From NCBI RefSeq assembly GCF_014633365.1, contig NC_068344.1:36764670-36828669 (forward strand): a stretch of 64,000 nt of DNA, read 5' to 3'. The notes under the pieces are model-generated. The model searched no databases. It was given only the letters and a program-made list of their open reading frames with translations, and had not been told where the DNA came from. The position numbers and the translations under genes are program-made. This stretch comes from Diospyros lotus (taxonomy: Eukaryota > Streptophyta > Magnoliopsida > Ericales > Ebenaceae). This document shows positions 13,970-24,676 of the stretch, one piece after another (position 1 is the stretch's first letter; each line of letters opens with the position of its first letter).

Positions 13970-14760
13970 TGTTGGATTTTTGGGTCCCTTCCTAAGTGGA
14001 GAAGGCCAAAACTTATTTGGCCCATGAACAAGAAGTCCAAGGCCCTTAAGAGTTTCTAAATTTTCAATATAAAAGGAGTGTGAGGAAAATTTTAACAAAA
14101 ACAAGAGAGGAGAGTTGGAGAAATGTTTGTGGAGTGTATAGATTTGATCAATTGATCGATTAAGACAGTATTCGTGGTCCGATCTTACTGATTTTTGGTC
14201 AGTTTGTAGAAGACATCTTGTTCTTCGTTCTGAACAATCAGATTAACATTTTGAGATTTACAGCTCCGATTATTGGTCTCCAAACAAAGGTTTTGCTGTC
14301 TGAAATTTCTGGGTTGAAGAGATGCAGACAGTCTTTGATCATCTATAGATTGAAAGGTCATCCATGGTCCTTTTGGGCTGATTTTTGGTCAATAGACAAA
14401 GAACATTTGGAACTTCAATCTGGACAGTCAAATCATTTATTAAAGCTCTACAACTCTAATTTTGTACTCTGTAATAGCAGCGTAATCTTGGTGATAGTCT
14501 CTCCCTTGTATTAAGCTTTGAAGTTGTCCATGATAGCTAGGTAATTTGAGGTTGTGTAATTGTTGTTGCTGAACAATCACTTATGTTTTTTATTATTCAT
14601 AGTGGATTTTTGAAGTGGACTATTGAGTTATGTGATTTTTACCCTTTCACATTGGAAGGGATTTTTCATGTTAAAAATTGTTTATCTCGCACATTAATTA
14701 TTTTATTCTTATTTAAATTATTTTTGTAATTCGTATATTGTAGTGTTTGTTGTGCCATTG
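13970..14760 (+). mobile_element. LTR-like sequence, possible decayed solo LTR
   Basis: It begins TGTTGGATTTTTGGGTCC, a common form for plant Copia LTR 5' ends. A TATA-like CAATATAAAAGGAG lies about 95 bases in, and there is a transcribed-looking non-coding body. No matching partner LTR, no gag or pol, and no convincing target duplication were found. The right boundary is approximate. Confidence 0.35.
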
Positions 14761-16341
14761 TATTCACTTCTCATAAGTTTAATCAAATAGGAAGAGTACG
14801 TGAATCTTTGGTTACACTCTCTCCATATAAAATTGACAATTAAACTGTCAAACAATGATCTATCATGCCAGGGGCAAAAAACAAGAAAACAGAAAAAACT
14901 GCCACCAAAAATACAAAGTACAAAAGGCATCTAGGGTCAATGTTGCTGAGATTATAATATTATTTATTAGTGATGCTATTTATTTAAATTTTTACTATTT
15001 TGTAATATTGATACTGTTGATATTTCTAATATTATAATATTAGACATTTTAAAAGTCATGTTTTTTACTATTTATGCAGTTAAAAACAGCTTTGGGATGT
15101 TTTCCAACAGTATAAATTTCGGAATATAAAAATAGGTTTTTGTTCTCTATGTGAAAACTTTTTTTCATTTAAATATGGTTTCTAATTTTCCAAGTTTTTG
15201 TAAGAAATTTTTTCGAAAAACAAGACAAGTTTTTCACAACTAAACAACCCCTTAAATTGCATGAGCAAGTTGAGGATAGATAGCACAGGGTTGAGTTTTC
15301 CCCTATTGTCTTCAACAATATATCACCACCCATTTGGGCCTTATCTAAGGAAGAACATCAAACAGTCTGCTGAACGGGCAAAAAAAAGAAACTGCCATGG
15401 ATTCTAATGCTCCTAGAAATGAACTCTGACAATGATTTCTGAAGGTTGTGAGAACAAAATAATATTCAGCCCTTAATTGAACTGTTTATCCTGAAGACAA
15501 TAGAATCCGTATCTGCCAATTAACAGGATAGTGAATTTGTCATTTGTCACTCAATTCACAAAATTGAGAAACAATTTCAGATGTTTCACTTTCTAAAAAT
15601 TATCTTTTGAAATATTACCTCGATATCATAGATAAAGAGTGTCTTTAATGCACAAGACTCTTCACTTTAAAAAGATCAAAAGAGAGTCATATTTATAGAC
15701 AACATTTCCCTTATCTTGCCTTGTTTTGCAATGAGGTTTCTATAACTGAAACCCATTACCTTTCAGCTGCAAAGAGACAACTTTACAATTGCTATCAAGG
15801 CTAGCTCTCAGAATCTACATAGTTAATCTCATTTAATGGGATTAAGGCATGATATGTTGGTGGTGTTGCAATAAACCAACAGATTACATACTTTGTAGGT
15901 TTATTCTCCCCTCTCCTTTTCTAGTCTTGTTTCTCTATGTTCGATCCCTCCTCTTCACACCCCTATAATTCCTAAATGTGTAATGCAAATTAGAGCTAAC
16001 CTTCCAAAAAGGACACTAAAATGCAGCAACATTTTTTGCCTCACAATGTTTAACAAACTCAAACAGGCAGCTGAATGCAGAAAATGGCATGAATTTGTGA
16101 ATGCTTACAGTGGCAGCCTGCATGTCATTTTAGCAAACATATAATTCCAAAGCCAGAAATCCGTGAAGGGAATTGCCAAATTGGACTTCGAACCCTAATT
16201 CACAATGTTAAATAAAAGCAGAAGAAATTGGAAGAACAGAATGGCGTATATTCCAACCTCAATACAGTAAACCCTTCTGTTTAACTCCATCGCTACATTT
16301 TCAATTTGCACAATTCTCAAAACATTCAATTTGATTGTTGA
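14761..16341. other. Intergenic, no recognised gene
   Basis: AT-rich DNA in both orientations without a supported ORF. Some stretches (15260-15480, 15990-16200) are less AT-rich and look like transcribed non-coding or intronic sequence, but no splice-consistent coding chain was found. Confidence 0.4.
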
Positions 16342-17186
16342 TAGGGGTGAGCAAAAGTTTGGTTAAACTGAATTAACTAAACCGAACCGAAATTTTTTTT
16401 TAAAAATCAGTTATTCGGTTCGGTTTGATTATTTTGATAAAAATACTCAAAAAATCGAACCAAACCGAACTTGTAGCAAATAGCCTCTGTTGAACCAAAC
16501 CAGCCACAACCTTTTGCGCGAACCGAACTGCCCCCCCTCTCACGAGTCACACGGGCGTGACATTTCATCTTCTTTGTTCTTCGTTCTTCTCTCTCTCGCG
16601 TCTCGCCATTTCATCTTCTCTTCGATTCGAATTCGAGTTCACAGATCTGGAGATGGCGAATACGAAGGCAAAGGCGAAGATGAAGGCTCTTCGATGCTTC
16701 GTAGATTAGGCACTGGCCGAAAACTCTTCAACGTCATCTCTTCATCTGTTCTCTCTCCCTCCACCATTTGTCGCCGATGCCAAAGAAGAAGACGAAGACT
16801 ACGTCAATAGTTTTTCGGTAAGTTTGCACTCTATTTCTCTTTTACATTGAAATTTTGAAACCTAGATCTACTAAAATCTCACAATTAGATGCTTTTAGTT
16901 TTTGGATATGTGAGTCACCGTGGTTGGGGGAATCCGATGATCGGTTCCGATCATCGGAATCGCTGGCCGGCTAGGTGGCTGGCAGCAACAGCAAAGCCGG
17001 TCTCTTGGTTAGTCTGTCTCCAGTTCGGTTTTCAGTTTCGATTTGGTTAGCACAATTTAGGTTTCGGTTAAATCGGTTTCGGTTAGTTCAGTTTATTGGG
17101 GTTGGTCGGTTGGTTCGGTTCAATTATTACATTTGGTTCGGTTCATAATCTTTGGACGATTCGATTCGATTATAACCGAATCCATA
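16342..17186. mobile_element. hAT-like non-autonomous element with GGTTCGG repeats
   Basis: It starts TAGGGGTGAGCAAAAG, a typical terminus of plant non-autonomous hAT-like elements, and is flanked by ATTGTTGA (16334-16341) and ATTGTCGA (17187-17194), which agree in 7 of 8 bases as an 8-bp hAT target duplication would. Both ends are packed with GGTTCGGTT/AACCGAACC words. The middle (about 16500-16830) is GC-richer and contains a 106-codon frame that matches no family known to me. The right terminal inverted repeat is poorly conserved, so the class is inferred. Confidence 0.5.
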
Positions 17187-17194
17187 ATTGTCGA

Positions 17195-18559
17195 CACAAA
17201 AGCCATGAATAAATTATAATCCAGACACGAACTGAAACCAACAAAAAACTCAATTCTTCTCGTTTCCGCCATTTTCTCAGCAGCCAAACACCAATTAAAG
17301 ATAGAAACAGGGAGTCAATGGGCATATATATCAACCAATCAAAAATTTTGCTGTACACATATATGTATCAATGATGCATATACTTGGATTTTGAGCTAGG
17401 GTTTATGCAATCACTGACCTTAGAAACCTGAGCCTCGAATACGCAGCTCTGTGTATACATGGCGATTGCTGATCGATATGAGTTTTTTTTTTTTTTTTTT
17501 AATTATCTCGTTGTATTTTAATTTATTTTATAAGAATTATTAAATTTTTAATTTTACTATAAAATCTAATGATTTCGAAGAAGAAAAAAGAACTCACGAT
17601 GGGTTTTTCATTACTAGGTTTACAATGACAGTTATTAACGACCTCTAACAATCGTTTTATTTTATATATCTATCACATCATAAATCTTAAATTCTAAATT
17701 TTTAAATCTTAAAACCTTAAACCTTAAAATTGTAACAAGATTAAAAATTTAATGGTTATTTATTAAAATAAATTAAAGTATAAAACTAATATTTTATGAA
17801 ACATAAAATTTAAGTATCGACAATGTTATTTATCTCTTTAATTTTTACAATAATATAATTGAAAACTCTAAAACAGAATCATCATTTAAATGTAAAATAT
17901 ATATTTTTGTGGACAGAATTAAAAGATATTTTTTAAACGTATAATTATTTAATAAAAAACTCAAAATATAATAAAAATATTCATGAAACTGAAACTCGAA
18001 TAGTGACAATGTAGTGAGACGTGAATGTAAAGAAAAAAATAGAACAATTATTGATAGTTGGAATGGTCCAACCAAGAAGGAATAAAAACATCAATTGGAT
18101 GATACCCTAATCTCAAGATCACGAATTGGAGTGTTAGTGGCCAATTTCCTAAATCAAGTTAGAATATTCCCAACAAAGAGCAAGGTTGAAGAGCATAGTA
18201 TGGCACGTAGAACATCCGATGTCCATGAATGCAGAAGCCACCGTTCAGTACCTCTTGCACTAGGGGAGAGTGCAACATCAATTGTACTCTTCTTATTCCT
18301 TGAATATATGCTAGGAATATGGATGAGCAGGCCAGTTGGAGTTAATTTGCAGTTGTGGCTGCTTCATTAATTGAACGATTGATTCTGGAATTTGGTCATT
18401 CTGTGATTGGATATCCAAGGACCCAAAGAAGTGTGTAATCTTCTTATTCCTCCTACTACTTGAACCCTACAAGATGCCATTCCTTTGTATATATTTGGTA
18501 ATGGAATTGCTTGCTTTAGTAACAATTGTCCCAAGAAGAAGCGCAGTATTAGCAGCAGC
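17195..18559. other. Intergenic, 5' flank of the Nudix gene
   Basis: Contains a 20-base T run near 17490 and AT-rich sequence to about 18050. The last 450 bases before the Nudix start codon are less AT-rich and probably include its promoter and 5' UTR. No distinct TATA box was chosen. The small weak exon at 17419-17460 is listed separately. Confidence 0.4.
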
Positions 18560-20961
18560 ATGGAGGCCTTGAACTGTTCAGCTTTCAAACACTGCAAATG
18601 GTCTCTAGAGCCACCAGCAATGACATCAATTACCAAGAATCATCCTCTCCATGGATTTCCAAGGAGTAAGTCTTGAGATGATTGCACTTCATCGGTCAAG
18701 CAGGAACCAAAATGATCTGAGTTGTGTATTGTGTAGGTTTGAATTATTCATGGAAGCCACTTTCGTCGAGTTTGTGTAGCATTAGGGGAAGCCGTGTGCT
18801 GAAGAAAGGACGTCACGTTGTATCTCCAGACCTAGCCTCCCCCGGCATGACAGCTGAGCATCTTCGCGCGCGGGAGGATGCCTACCAAGGGGTTGTCATC
18901 GATCCAGAAAGCTTACCCTTGAGCGCAAATGCGTTTGCATCTGCACTGCGAGCCTCTCTGGGGACATGGAAGTTGAAGGTTGAATTCGCATTCTACAAAC
19001 ACCACCACTTCACGTAAGTTCCTTGCTAATATGCACTTATTCGAAGTGAACTGTATGCAGGAGAAAAGGGGGGTGTGGCTCAAGATACTGCAAGAGCAGG
19101 CTGAACTTGTTCCCATAGCAATTCAGGAGGGTTTCAGCTACCATCATGCTGAGCCAGGATATGTTGTGCTAACGTATTGGATCCCCAGCGAACCCTGCAC
19201 GCTCCCTGCGAGCCCTTCCCATCAAATTGGCATTGCCGGTTTTGTGATCAACGACAGAGGAGAGGTACGTAGTCCAATTTATTTTGGCTAGTAATGGTTG
19301 GTAATACGCTCTAGTTCAAGTTTCGAGTAGAAGCTAATGACATAACATGCTTCTGATTGCGATTGTTGTGGCATTTAGATCCTTGTAGTGAAAGAACAAT
19401 GCTCTTGCAGTTGCTCGGGGGTTTGGAAGCTGCCTACGGGTTATATTAACAAGGTATTTTTTCGTTGTTTCGATTAATGTTGGGCCCCATTCGATTCGTT
19501 TTGGTTATTTCTTTCGGGATGAATGGTTCCATATATGCATGATCCACCGTGCTTGGAAGAGTTACTTAAGTGTTTCTTCTGGTTCATCTCAGTCTGAAGA
19601 CATATTCTCCGGAGCTGTAAGAGAAGTGAAAGAAGAGACTGGTGTGAGTATTATTTTCACCACAAATCATTACTTTTTGATGATGATTATGATGATGATG
19701 ATGATGATCTACAAGTTTCCCTCAATATTTTCCTTCTCATTTTCCAGGTTGATACAACTTTCCTGGAAATGGTTGCTTTCAGGTAAGAGATCTAATTGAA
19801 GTACCCCTATATGTTGAGAATTCTTTTGGCAATCATATTCTGCCCATGGATTTGTTTTAGTTCCCAGAGGAGAGCATACTGAATCAAAGTCACTCATTCC
19901 TAGCTGCATGCTTGCAGGCATGCCCATCTGGTGGCCTTTGAGAAGTCAGATCTTATGTTCGTGTGCTTGCTTAAGCCATTGTCCTTCGATATCACAATCG
20001 ACGAGAAGGAGATTCAAGCTGCCAAGGTACCTGAACTTGATCATATACTCATCTTCATGACAAGCAAATGTCCCTCGATCATGTATACTTGTATAGAAGC
20101 TAAGCCAATTGAAAACCCAACAAAAGGACTTAAAAAATGCAGAGCGTACCAGATGGAAGGAAACTTCGGCTTTGGATCGTTGAAGTTTGACAAATTGCAA
20201 AGGAGAAATGTGAGACTATTCGGAGACTAATTGAGAAAGCCACTTTGATATGATATTAAGTCAGACATGAAGTAATAGAGAGGAAATAAGAAAGCTTAAT
20301 ATCACAACTGAGAATATTTACCTCAAATGAGAGATCTTTCTCTATTTATAGTAGTTTAGATATTATCATTCGTTCAGAATTAGATCTTATTGTTAGACAA
20401 TACTAATTAGAAACAGTTATTCTAAACAATTTTGAGGAAAACTACTTTATCTCCTAAAATTGCATTCTTATAATTTAGGAAAAGGGGTTTATCCCAACCT
20501 TAATGAGATTATGATAAATCATTAAATTATAGAAAGTAATCCATGATCACAAGCTTGCACTGATCAGATCTCATAGAGGACCCCTTATTCAAGTCTGGTT
20601 AAATTCAAATAAAACACTAAACTCCAAGGTAGCATGGATAATAGATGAAGGCCGAGCGTGATTAAGACTTACTCGTGCCGAGTGAGCTAAATCTCAGGTA
20701 TCATGAATATGATGGATTGTTAGTGACTTGTTTTTTGCTCTGTTGTTGCAGTGGATGCCTGTTGATGAAGTGTTGGAGCAGCCATTCTACAGAGAAGATC
20801 AAATGTCAAGAAGGATAATTGAAGTCTGCAAGGCAACATATGAAGAGCATTACTACTGTGGCTTCACTGCCCATCAATTAATCTCTTTATTTGATGGAAA
20901 CTTGGCATCCTGCTTGTACTATAGTGACAAGAATTTACCTTGTTTCTTGCCCAGTAATTGA
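18560..20961 (+). CDS. NUDT8: Nudix hydrolase, NUDT8-like
   Basis: A Nudix-family hydrolase, which cleaves nucleoside diphosphates linked to another moiety. Eight exons: 18560-18665, 18737-18978, 19061-19264, 19379-19453, 19593-19643, 19748-19782, 19918-20026 and 20752-20961. They join in phase to 343 residues with GT-AG introns. Residues 205-227 fit the Nudix box GX5EX7REUXEEXGU exactly: G-Y-I-N-K-S-E, then R-E-V-K-E-E-T-G-V. Before it lie the plant NUDT2/6/7/8-type segments WLKILQEQAELVPIAIQEGF and YHHAEPGYVVLTYWIP; after it come AFRHAH, FEKSDLMFVCLL and AAKWMPVDE. The start at 18560 was chosen because MEALNCSAF leads to a strong GTAAGT donor whose phase fits exon 2. The Ser/Lys-rich N-terminus looks like an organelle transit peptide. 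The assignment to NUDT8, not NUDT2/6/7, rests on this N-terminal extension and recall. Intron 7 (725 bp) holds AT-rich, possibly transposon-derived DNA. Confidence 0.9.
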
Positions 20962-21990
20962 GAATATTTGCCTTGTATTATGGAGTAAGGATGAAATTAC
21001 TTGTATTAATTTGTCACTTTTCTTAAACTTTTTTTTATTAGCTCAAATGCGGCATTAAACTTTAAACACACCCTTTTAGTTTATAAATTGGGTTTCTTTA
21101 ATTCTATGACTAATGAGTCGTTAATCAACAAATTTAACGAACATTAGACACAGGATTAAAATGGATAATTAGTTTGTAGAATACATGGGTGCATTTAAGT
21201 TGATAATAAAGAATTTAAAGACTAAAGTGATAAGTCACAAAAAAATTTAAAAACTAAACTAGGCTTTTATGTATGAATGAGTGTGACATCTATAAATGAT
21301 AATTTAGTGTTAAAACTATCAATCAACTTCATTTATATCTAAACTTTTGAGTGCATAGTTGTAAAAAATATTTTTTTAAATAGTTAATTAATCATTAATT
21401 ATTCTTAAAAATTCCGTCCCTGATAATATTTTTTTACTGACAGAATCAAAGACATAAATTTGTTCGTCTCTTAATTTTGCTTGATATCAAATATTTTTTT
21501 AAAATATTCATCTCTGATCTAATAATCAGAGTAAAAGTTTTTCTGTCTTCAAATTCAGTCAGTTTTTATGTTTTTTTTTATTTTGTATTAATCAGAGTAA
21601 AAGTTTTTCTGTCTCCAAATTCAGTCATTTTCGATGTTTTTTTTTATTATTACAAACGAAATTAAAGATAAGAAATTTCAAAATTCCGTCTCTAATCTGT
21701 GATTTTCCGTCTCTAATTTCCGACTTTAAAAATCTCTGCATATAAGTATACCCTTCGGTTATTTTCTTCCTCCTGCCTCCTCTTCTCCTCCGCCTGTTGC
21801 TCTCCCTCTCTTGCCTGTGTCTCCTTCTCCTCTCCTTCCCCGGCCAGAAGCCGCCTGCCGTCGGCTTGTCCTCCGGCCTCTGACTCTCGTCCCAGACGCC
21901 GGTGCCTGATTCACATTGATTCTTCTTCACTACTTTGAGAACACCTGGTCGTGGGATCTTCTGGATCTTGGATTTGGGAAGGGGAAGAAG
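20962..21990. other. Intergenic, promoter side of AP4S
   Basis: From about 21400 to 21720 there are several CCGTCTCTAAT/CCGTCCCTGAT words and a two-copy 66-bp repeat, together suggesting a decayed DNA transposon with subterminal repeats. A TATA-like CATATAAG lies at 21739-21746, about 245 bases before the AP4S start codon. It is followed by a CT-rich leader of the kind common in plant housekeeping genes. Confidence 0.4.
21524..21655. repeat. Two-copy 66-bp tandem repeat
   Basis: AATCAGAGTAAAAGTTTTTC at 21524 recurs at 21590, and the following about 45 bases match with few changes. The period is 66 bases. It sits inside the suspected transposon remnant upstream of AP4S. Confidence 0.8.
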
Positions 21991-24146
21991 ATGGGGATCA
22001 GATTCATATTGATGGTGAACAAGCAAGGCCAAACCCGCCTCGCCCAGTACTACGAGTACCTTACTATCGAGGAAAGACGAGCTCTTGAGGGCGAAATCGT
22101 TCGTAAATGTCTCGCCCGCACCGAACAACAGGTACTTTAACCCTAATTCACAATTGCCATCTCTCTCTCTCCCCCCCCCCCACCCCCCCCCCCCCCCCCG
22201 GGGATCGATTGTAGTTCGTTAAACTGCTTGCAAATTGAGATAGTTTCGAACGCTAAGTTCTCGGATTTTGAAGTAATTTACTTGCTGACGGTCTGGGTTT
22301 AATCTTTTCTTGGTTGTGGTTTTCGAGCAATTGGGGTTTTTATTTTTTATTCATTTATTTTGGTTTTACTTTGAGACCCTAAGGCTACATGGATGTGATC
22401 CATGAGCAGATTTGAGCCTGCCTTGACAAGCTTGTTCGTGTAAGAGTTTCTGAATTTGCCAGCTTCAACCTTCTGTGTTCGAAACCCTAGGACCGAAATG
22501 AATTGTATGAACTAAATTGATGTGGCCTAATTGAGGCCTTTGTTCTCTGTGCTATTAATATTTATTGATATGCTTATGTTGCATTAGAAGCACTTGTTTC
22601 TGATTTTTTTAATTGAAAAGTTTGAACATTTATTGTCTTAGTTAGGTAGCTGCAAAATCCTAACCTAATGAAAATAAAATCTAAGAAAAGTTATTTCTGT
22701 TCATTTCTCTGCCTCCCCCACTGTGCTGTGTGGTCCTTTGTGTTAGTTGACTTATTAATATTAATTCTTAGAAATTTGTTTTGGGCCAAAATCATTGTTC
22801 ATTAGCTTGATCATTAGGACAATTGAATTTCTTTAACTTTGGTTTTTTGAATTGATTTGTTGCTTCTGCCATGCTCTGTTGTACTTAAGCTGATAATACA
22901 GATTCCATGACTGATACATTTTGATAAATAAAAACAGTGTTCCTTTGTCGAGCATCGGACATACAAAATCGTATACAGGCGCTATGCATCGCTATTTTTC
23001 TTGGTTGGCGTCGACAATGAAGAAGTAAGTATTTTTTCGCTCTCTTCCATCCTAGAGAGGTTGCACTTTTTGTGTGGAAGAGTAAGCATGACAAATATGT
23101 CATTTTTACAAGCCCTTGGTTCGTTAAGGATTTATGTTTTCTGTGCTATATGTTTCTAGATCTCCTTGCATGCAAACATTGCTAACTTGTCATGCCTATG
23201 TGAAAGTGCTTGTACCTCACACGCCAACAATAATGATGAACTAATCCTCTCTGCCAGTCTTACTTAAAAAATTGACAGGAAAATCCGATACTTGTTGCAT
23301 TTAGATATCATTTGAAGTTTTTTCTGTGGTTTATATGTCAACTTTTATCTCCATGAGAAAGAATCCATAGCATCAAGCAACAATTTTAGAAGCTTAGAAT
23401 GGGTATTTAGTGGCATAGAGTTCTAAGAGTTATCATAATACTCATGAGACAATCCTTAGAATGTGTCAACTGCGGAGGGGTCTAGTTCTAGCTGTGGGAG
23501 ACTAGGATCTTAAATGAGCTCTTCTAAATCTGTTTACATTATGTTTGGAACTAGGTTGATTTGTCGGAGGCAAGGTGAGGAAAAGAAAAATAAATGTGTT
23601 ATATGCATGTGAAAATGCACTTGCATGAATGGGAAAAGGTAAAAATAAATAAATAAATAAATAAAAATGCACATGGATAAGCAATTTCATTTGCTTTTCA
23701 TTATCCTTTTTGTTGAGAAATTCTAGTTTCAAATGGAGGGTTGGCATGCCCCGGAATTATGCTCTGTTTATTATTGATATGTTTGTTATTCTCATTCTCG
23801 AGCTAGCATATAGAATTTATTTCTATCCAATAAGTTGTGCTCTCTTTGCACTATCTTGTATATTGCAGAATGAGCTTGCTATTCTGGAATTCATACACCT
23901 CTTAGTTGAAACCATGGATCGCCATTTTGGCAATGTGGTGAGTCTTAAGATGAACTTAAAGTAACTTCTGTGACCCTTTGGTCGATCTTAATCCCTTGTA
24001 AAAAATTGCAGTGTGAGCTGGACATCATGTTCCATCTAGAGAAAGCACATTTCATGCTGGAAGAAATGGTCATGAATGGATGTATCGTCGAGACAAGCAA
24101 GTCCAACATTCTGTCGCCGATCCAGCTGATGGACAAATCTTCATAA
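21991..24146 (+). CDS. AP4S: AP-4 adaptor complex sigma subunit
   Basis: The small (sigma) chain of the AP-4 adaptor, which acts at the trans-Golgi network in vacuolar cargo sorting. Four exons: 21991-22131, 22938-23024, 23869-23937 and 24012-24146. All junctions are GT-AG in phase 0, giving 143 residues, which is the usual length for plant AP-4 sigma as I recall it. The clathrin-adaptor small-chain fold runs the full length: [20 protein letters not shown] at the start, [20 protein letters not shown] in exon 2, [20 protein letters not shown] in exon 3, and [20 protein letters not shown] in exon 4. The [13 protein letters not shown] signature and total length separate it from AP-1 and AP-2 sigma. 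Intron 1 begins close to a long C run. The gene reads as intact. Confidence 0.96.
22170..22199. repeat. C-rich homopolymer tract in AP4S intron 1
   Basis: About 29 cytosines broken by a single A, directly after a CT microsatellite and about 40 bases past the exon 1 donor. The opposite strand could form a G-quadruplex. Run length may be unreliable in assembly. Confidence 0.9.
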
Positions 24147-24528
24147 CCAAACCTTCAATGCTCTGAGCATGCGGAATCCATTTGTTTTAGCACCTTTTCT
24201 TTCCCATCTAAAAGGAGCTGTTTTTTGTATTGTTCTTATCGACTACTCTCAACAGGCAGTGCAGATATATATAGTGTGTTCAACCAAACGGATTGGATCG
24301 AATGTTTGATTAATTTTGTTACATGATTTATGTTTTTTGAGAAATTATTAAATTTGCTTGTTTGTCTCTGTTATGATGCCATGGATCCGATGAAAATTCT
24401 GAGCTTGAGATGTAATTGAGTTCAGCCATAATCAGATGCTAAGAAAGTGTAGAGCTGATTTGTGATGCAGATCATGTTTCCATCAAGTGGTAGTATAAGT
24501 GGTCTCCAATAGTTACAAAATGGGCGCC

Positions 24529-24549
24529 GGGGGGGGGGGGGGGGGGGGG
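24529..24549. repeat. 21-base G run between AP4S and GGT
   Basis: An uninterrupted guanine run in the 530-bp gap between the convergent AP4S and GGT genes. The rest of the gap should be the two 3' UTRs. Confidence 0.9.
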
Positions 24550-24676
24550 AAGAATGTCTAAATCTTGTCCAAATAAACAATAATACATTACAACAGAACT
24601 AACTTAAAGAGATCCACCCAATTCCAAATAATAATTCTATGAATCCACCAATTTGAACAGAGCAAGAAAGGATCAA

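Larger units (their letters stand above)
13519..17460 (-). other. Possible small split gene, minus strand (weak)
   Basis: Two exon-like pieces are visible. At 17460-17419 an ATG opens 14 codons (MYTQSCVFEAQVSK) and ends at a donor reading AAG|GTCAGT. At 13599-13519, after a CAG acceptor, 26 codons (start GLSSEFVSAG, end YVLEYD) run to a TAA. Both are in phase 0, so they could be first and last exons. The gap between them holds an hAT-like element and an LTR-like stretch. I recognise no family, and middle exons were not found. This could be chance or a noncoding transcript. Confidence 0.2.
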
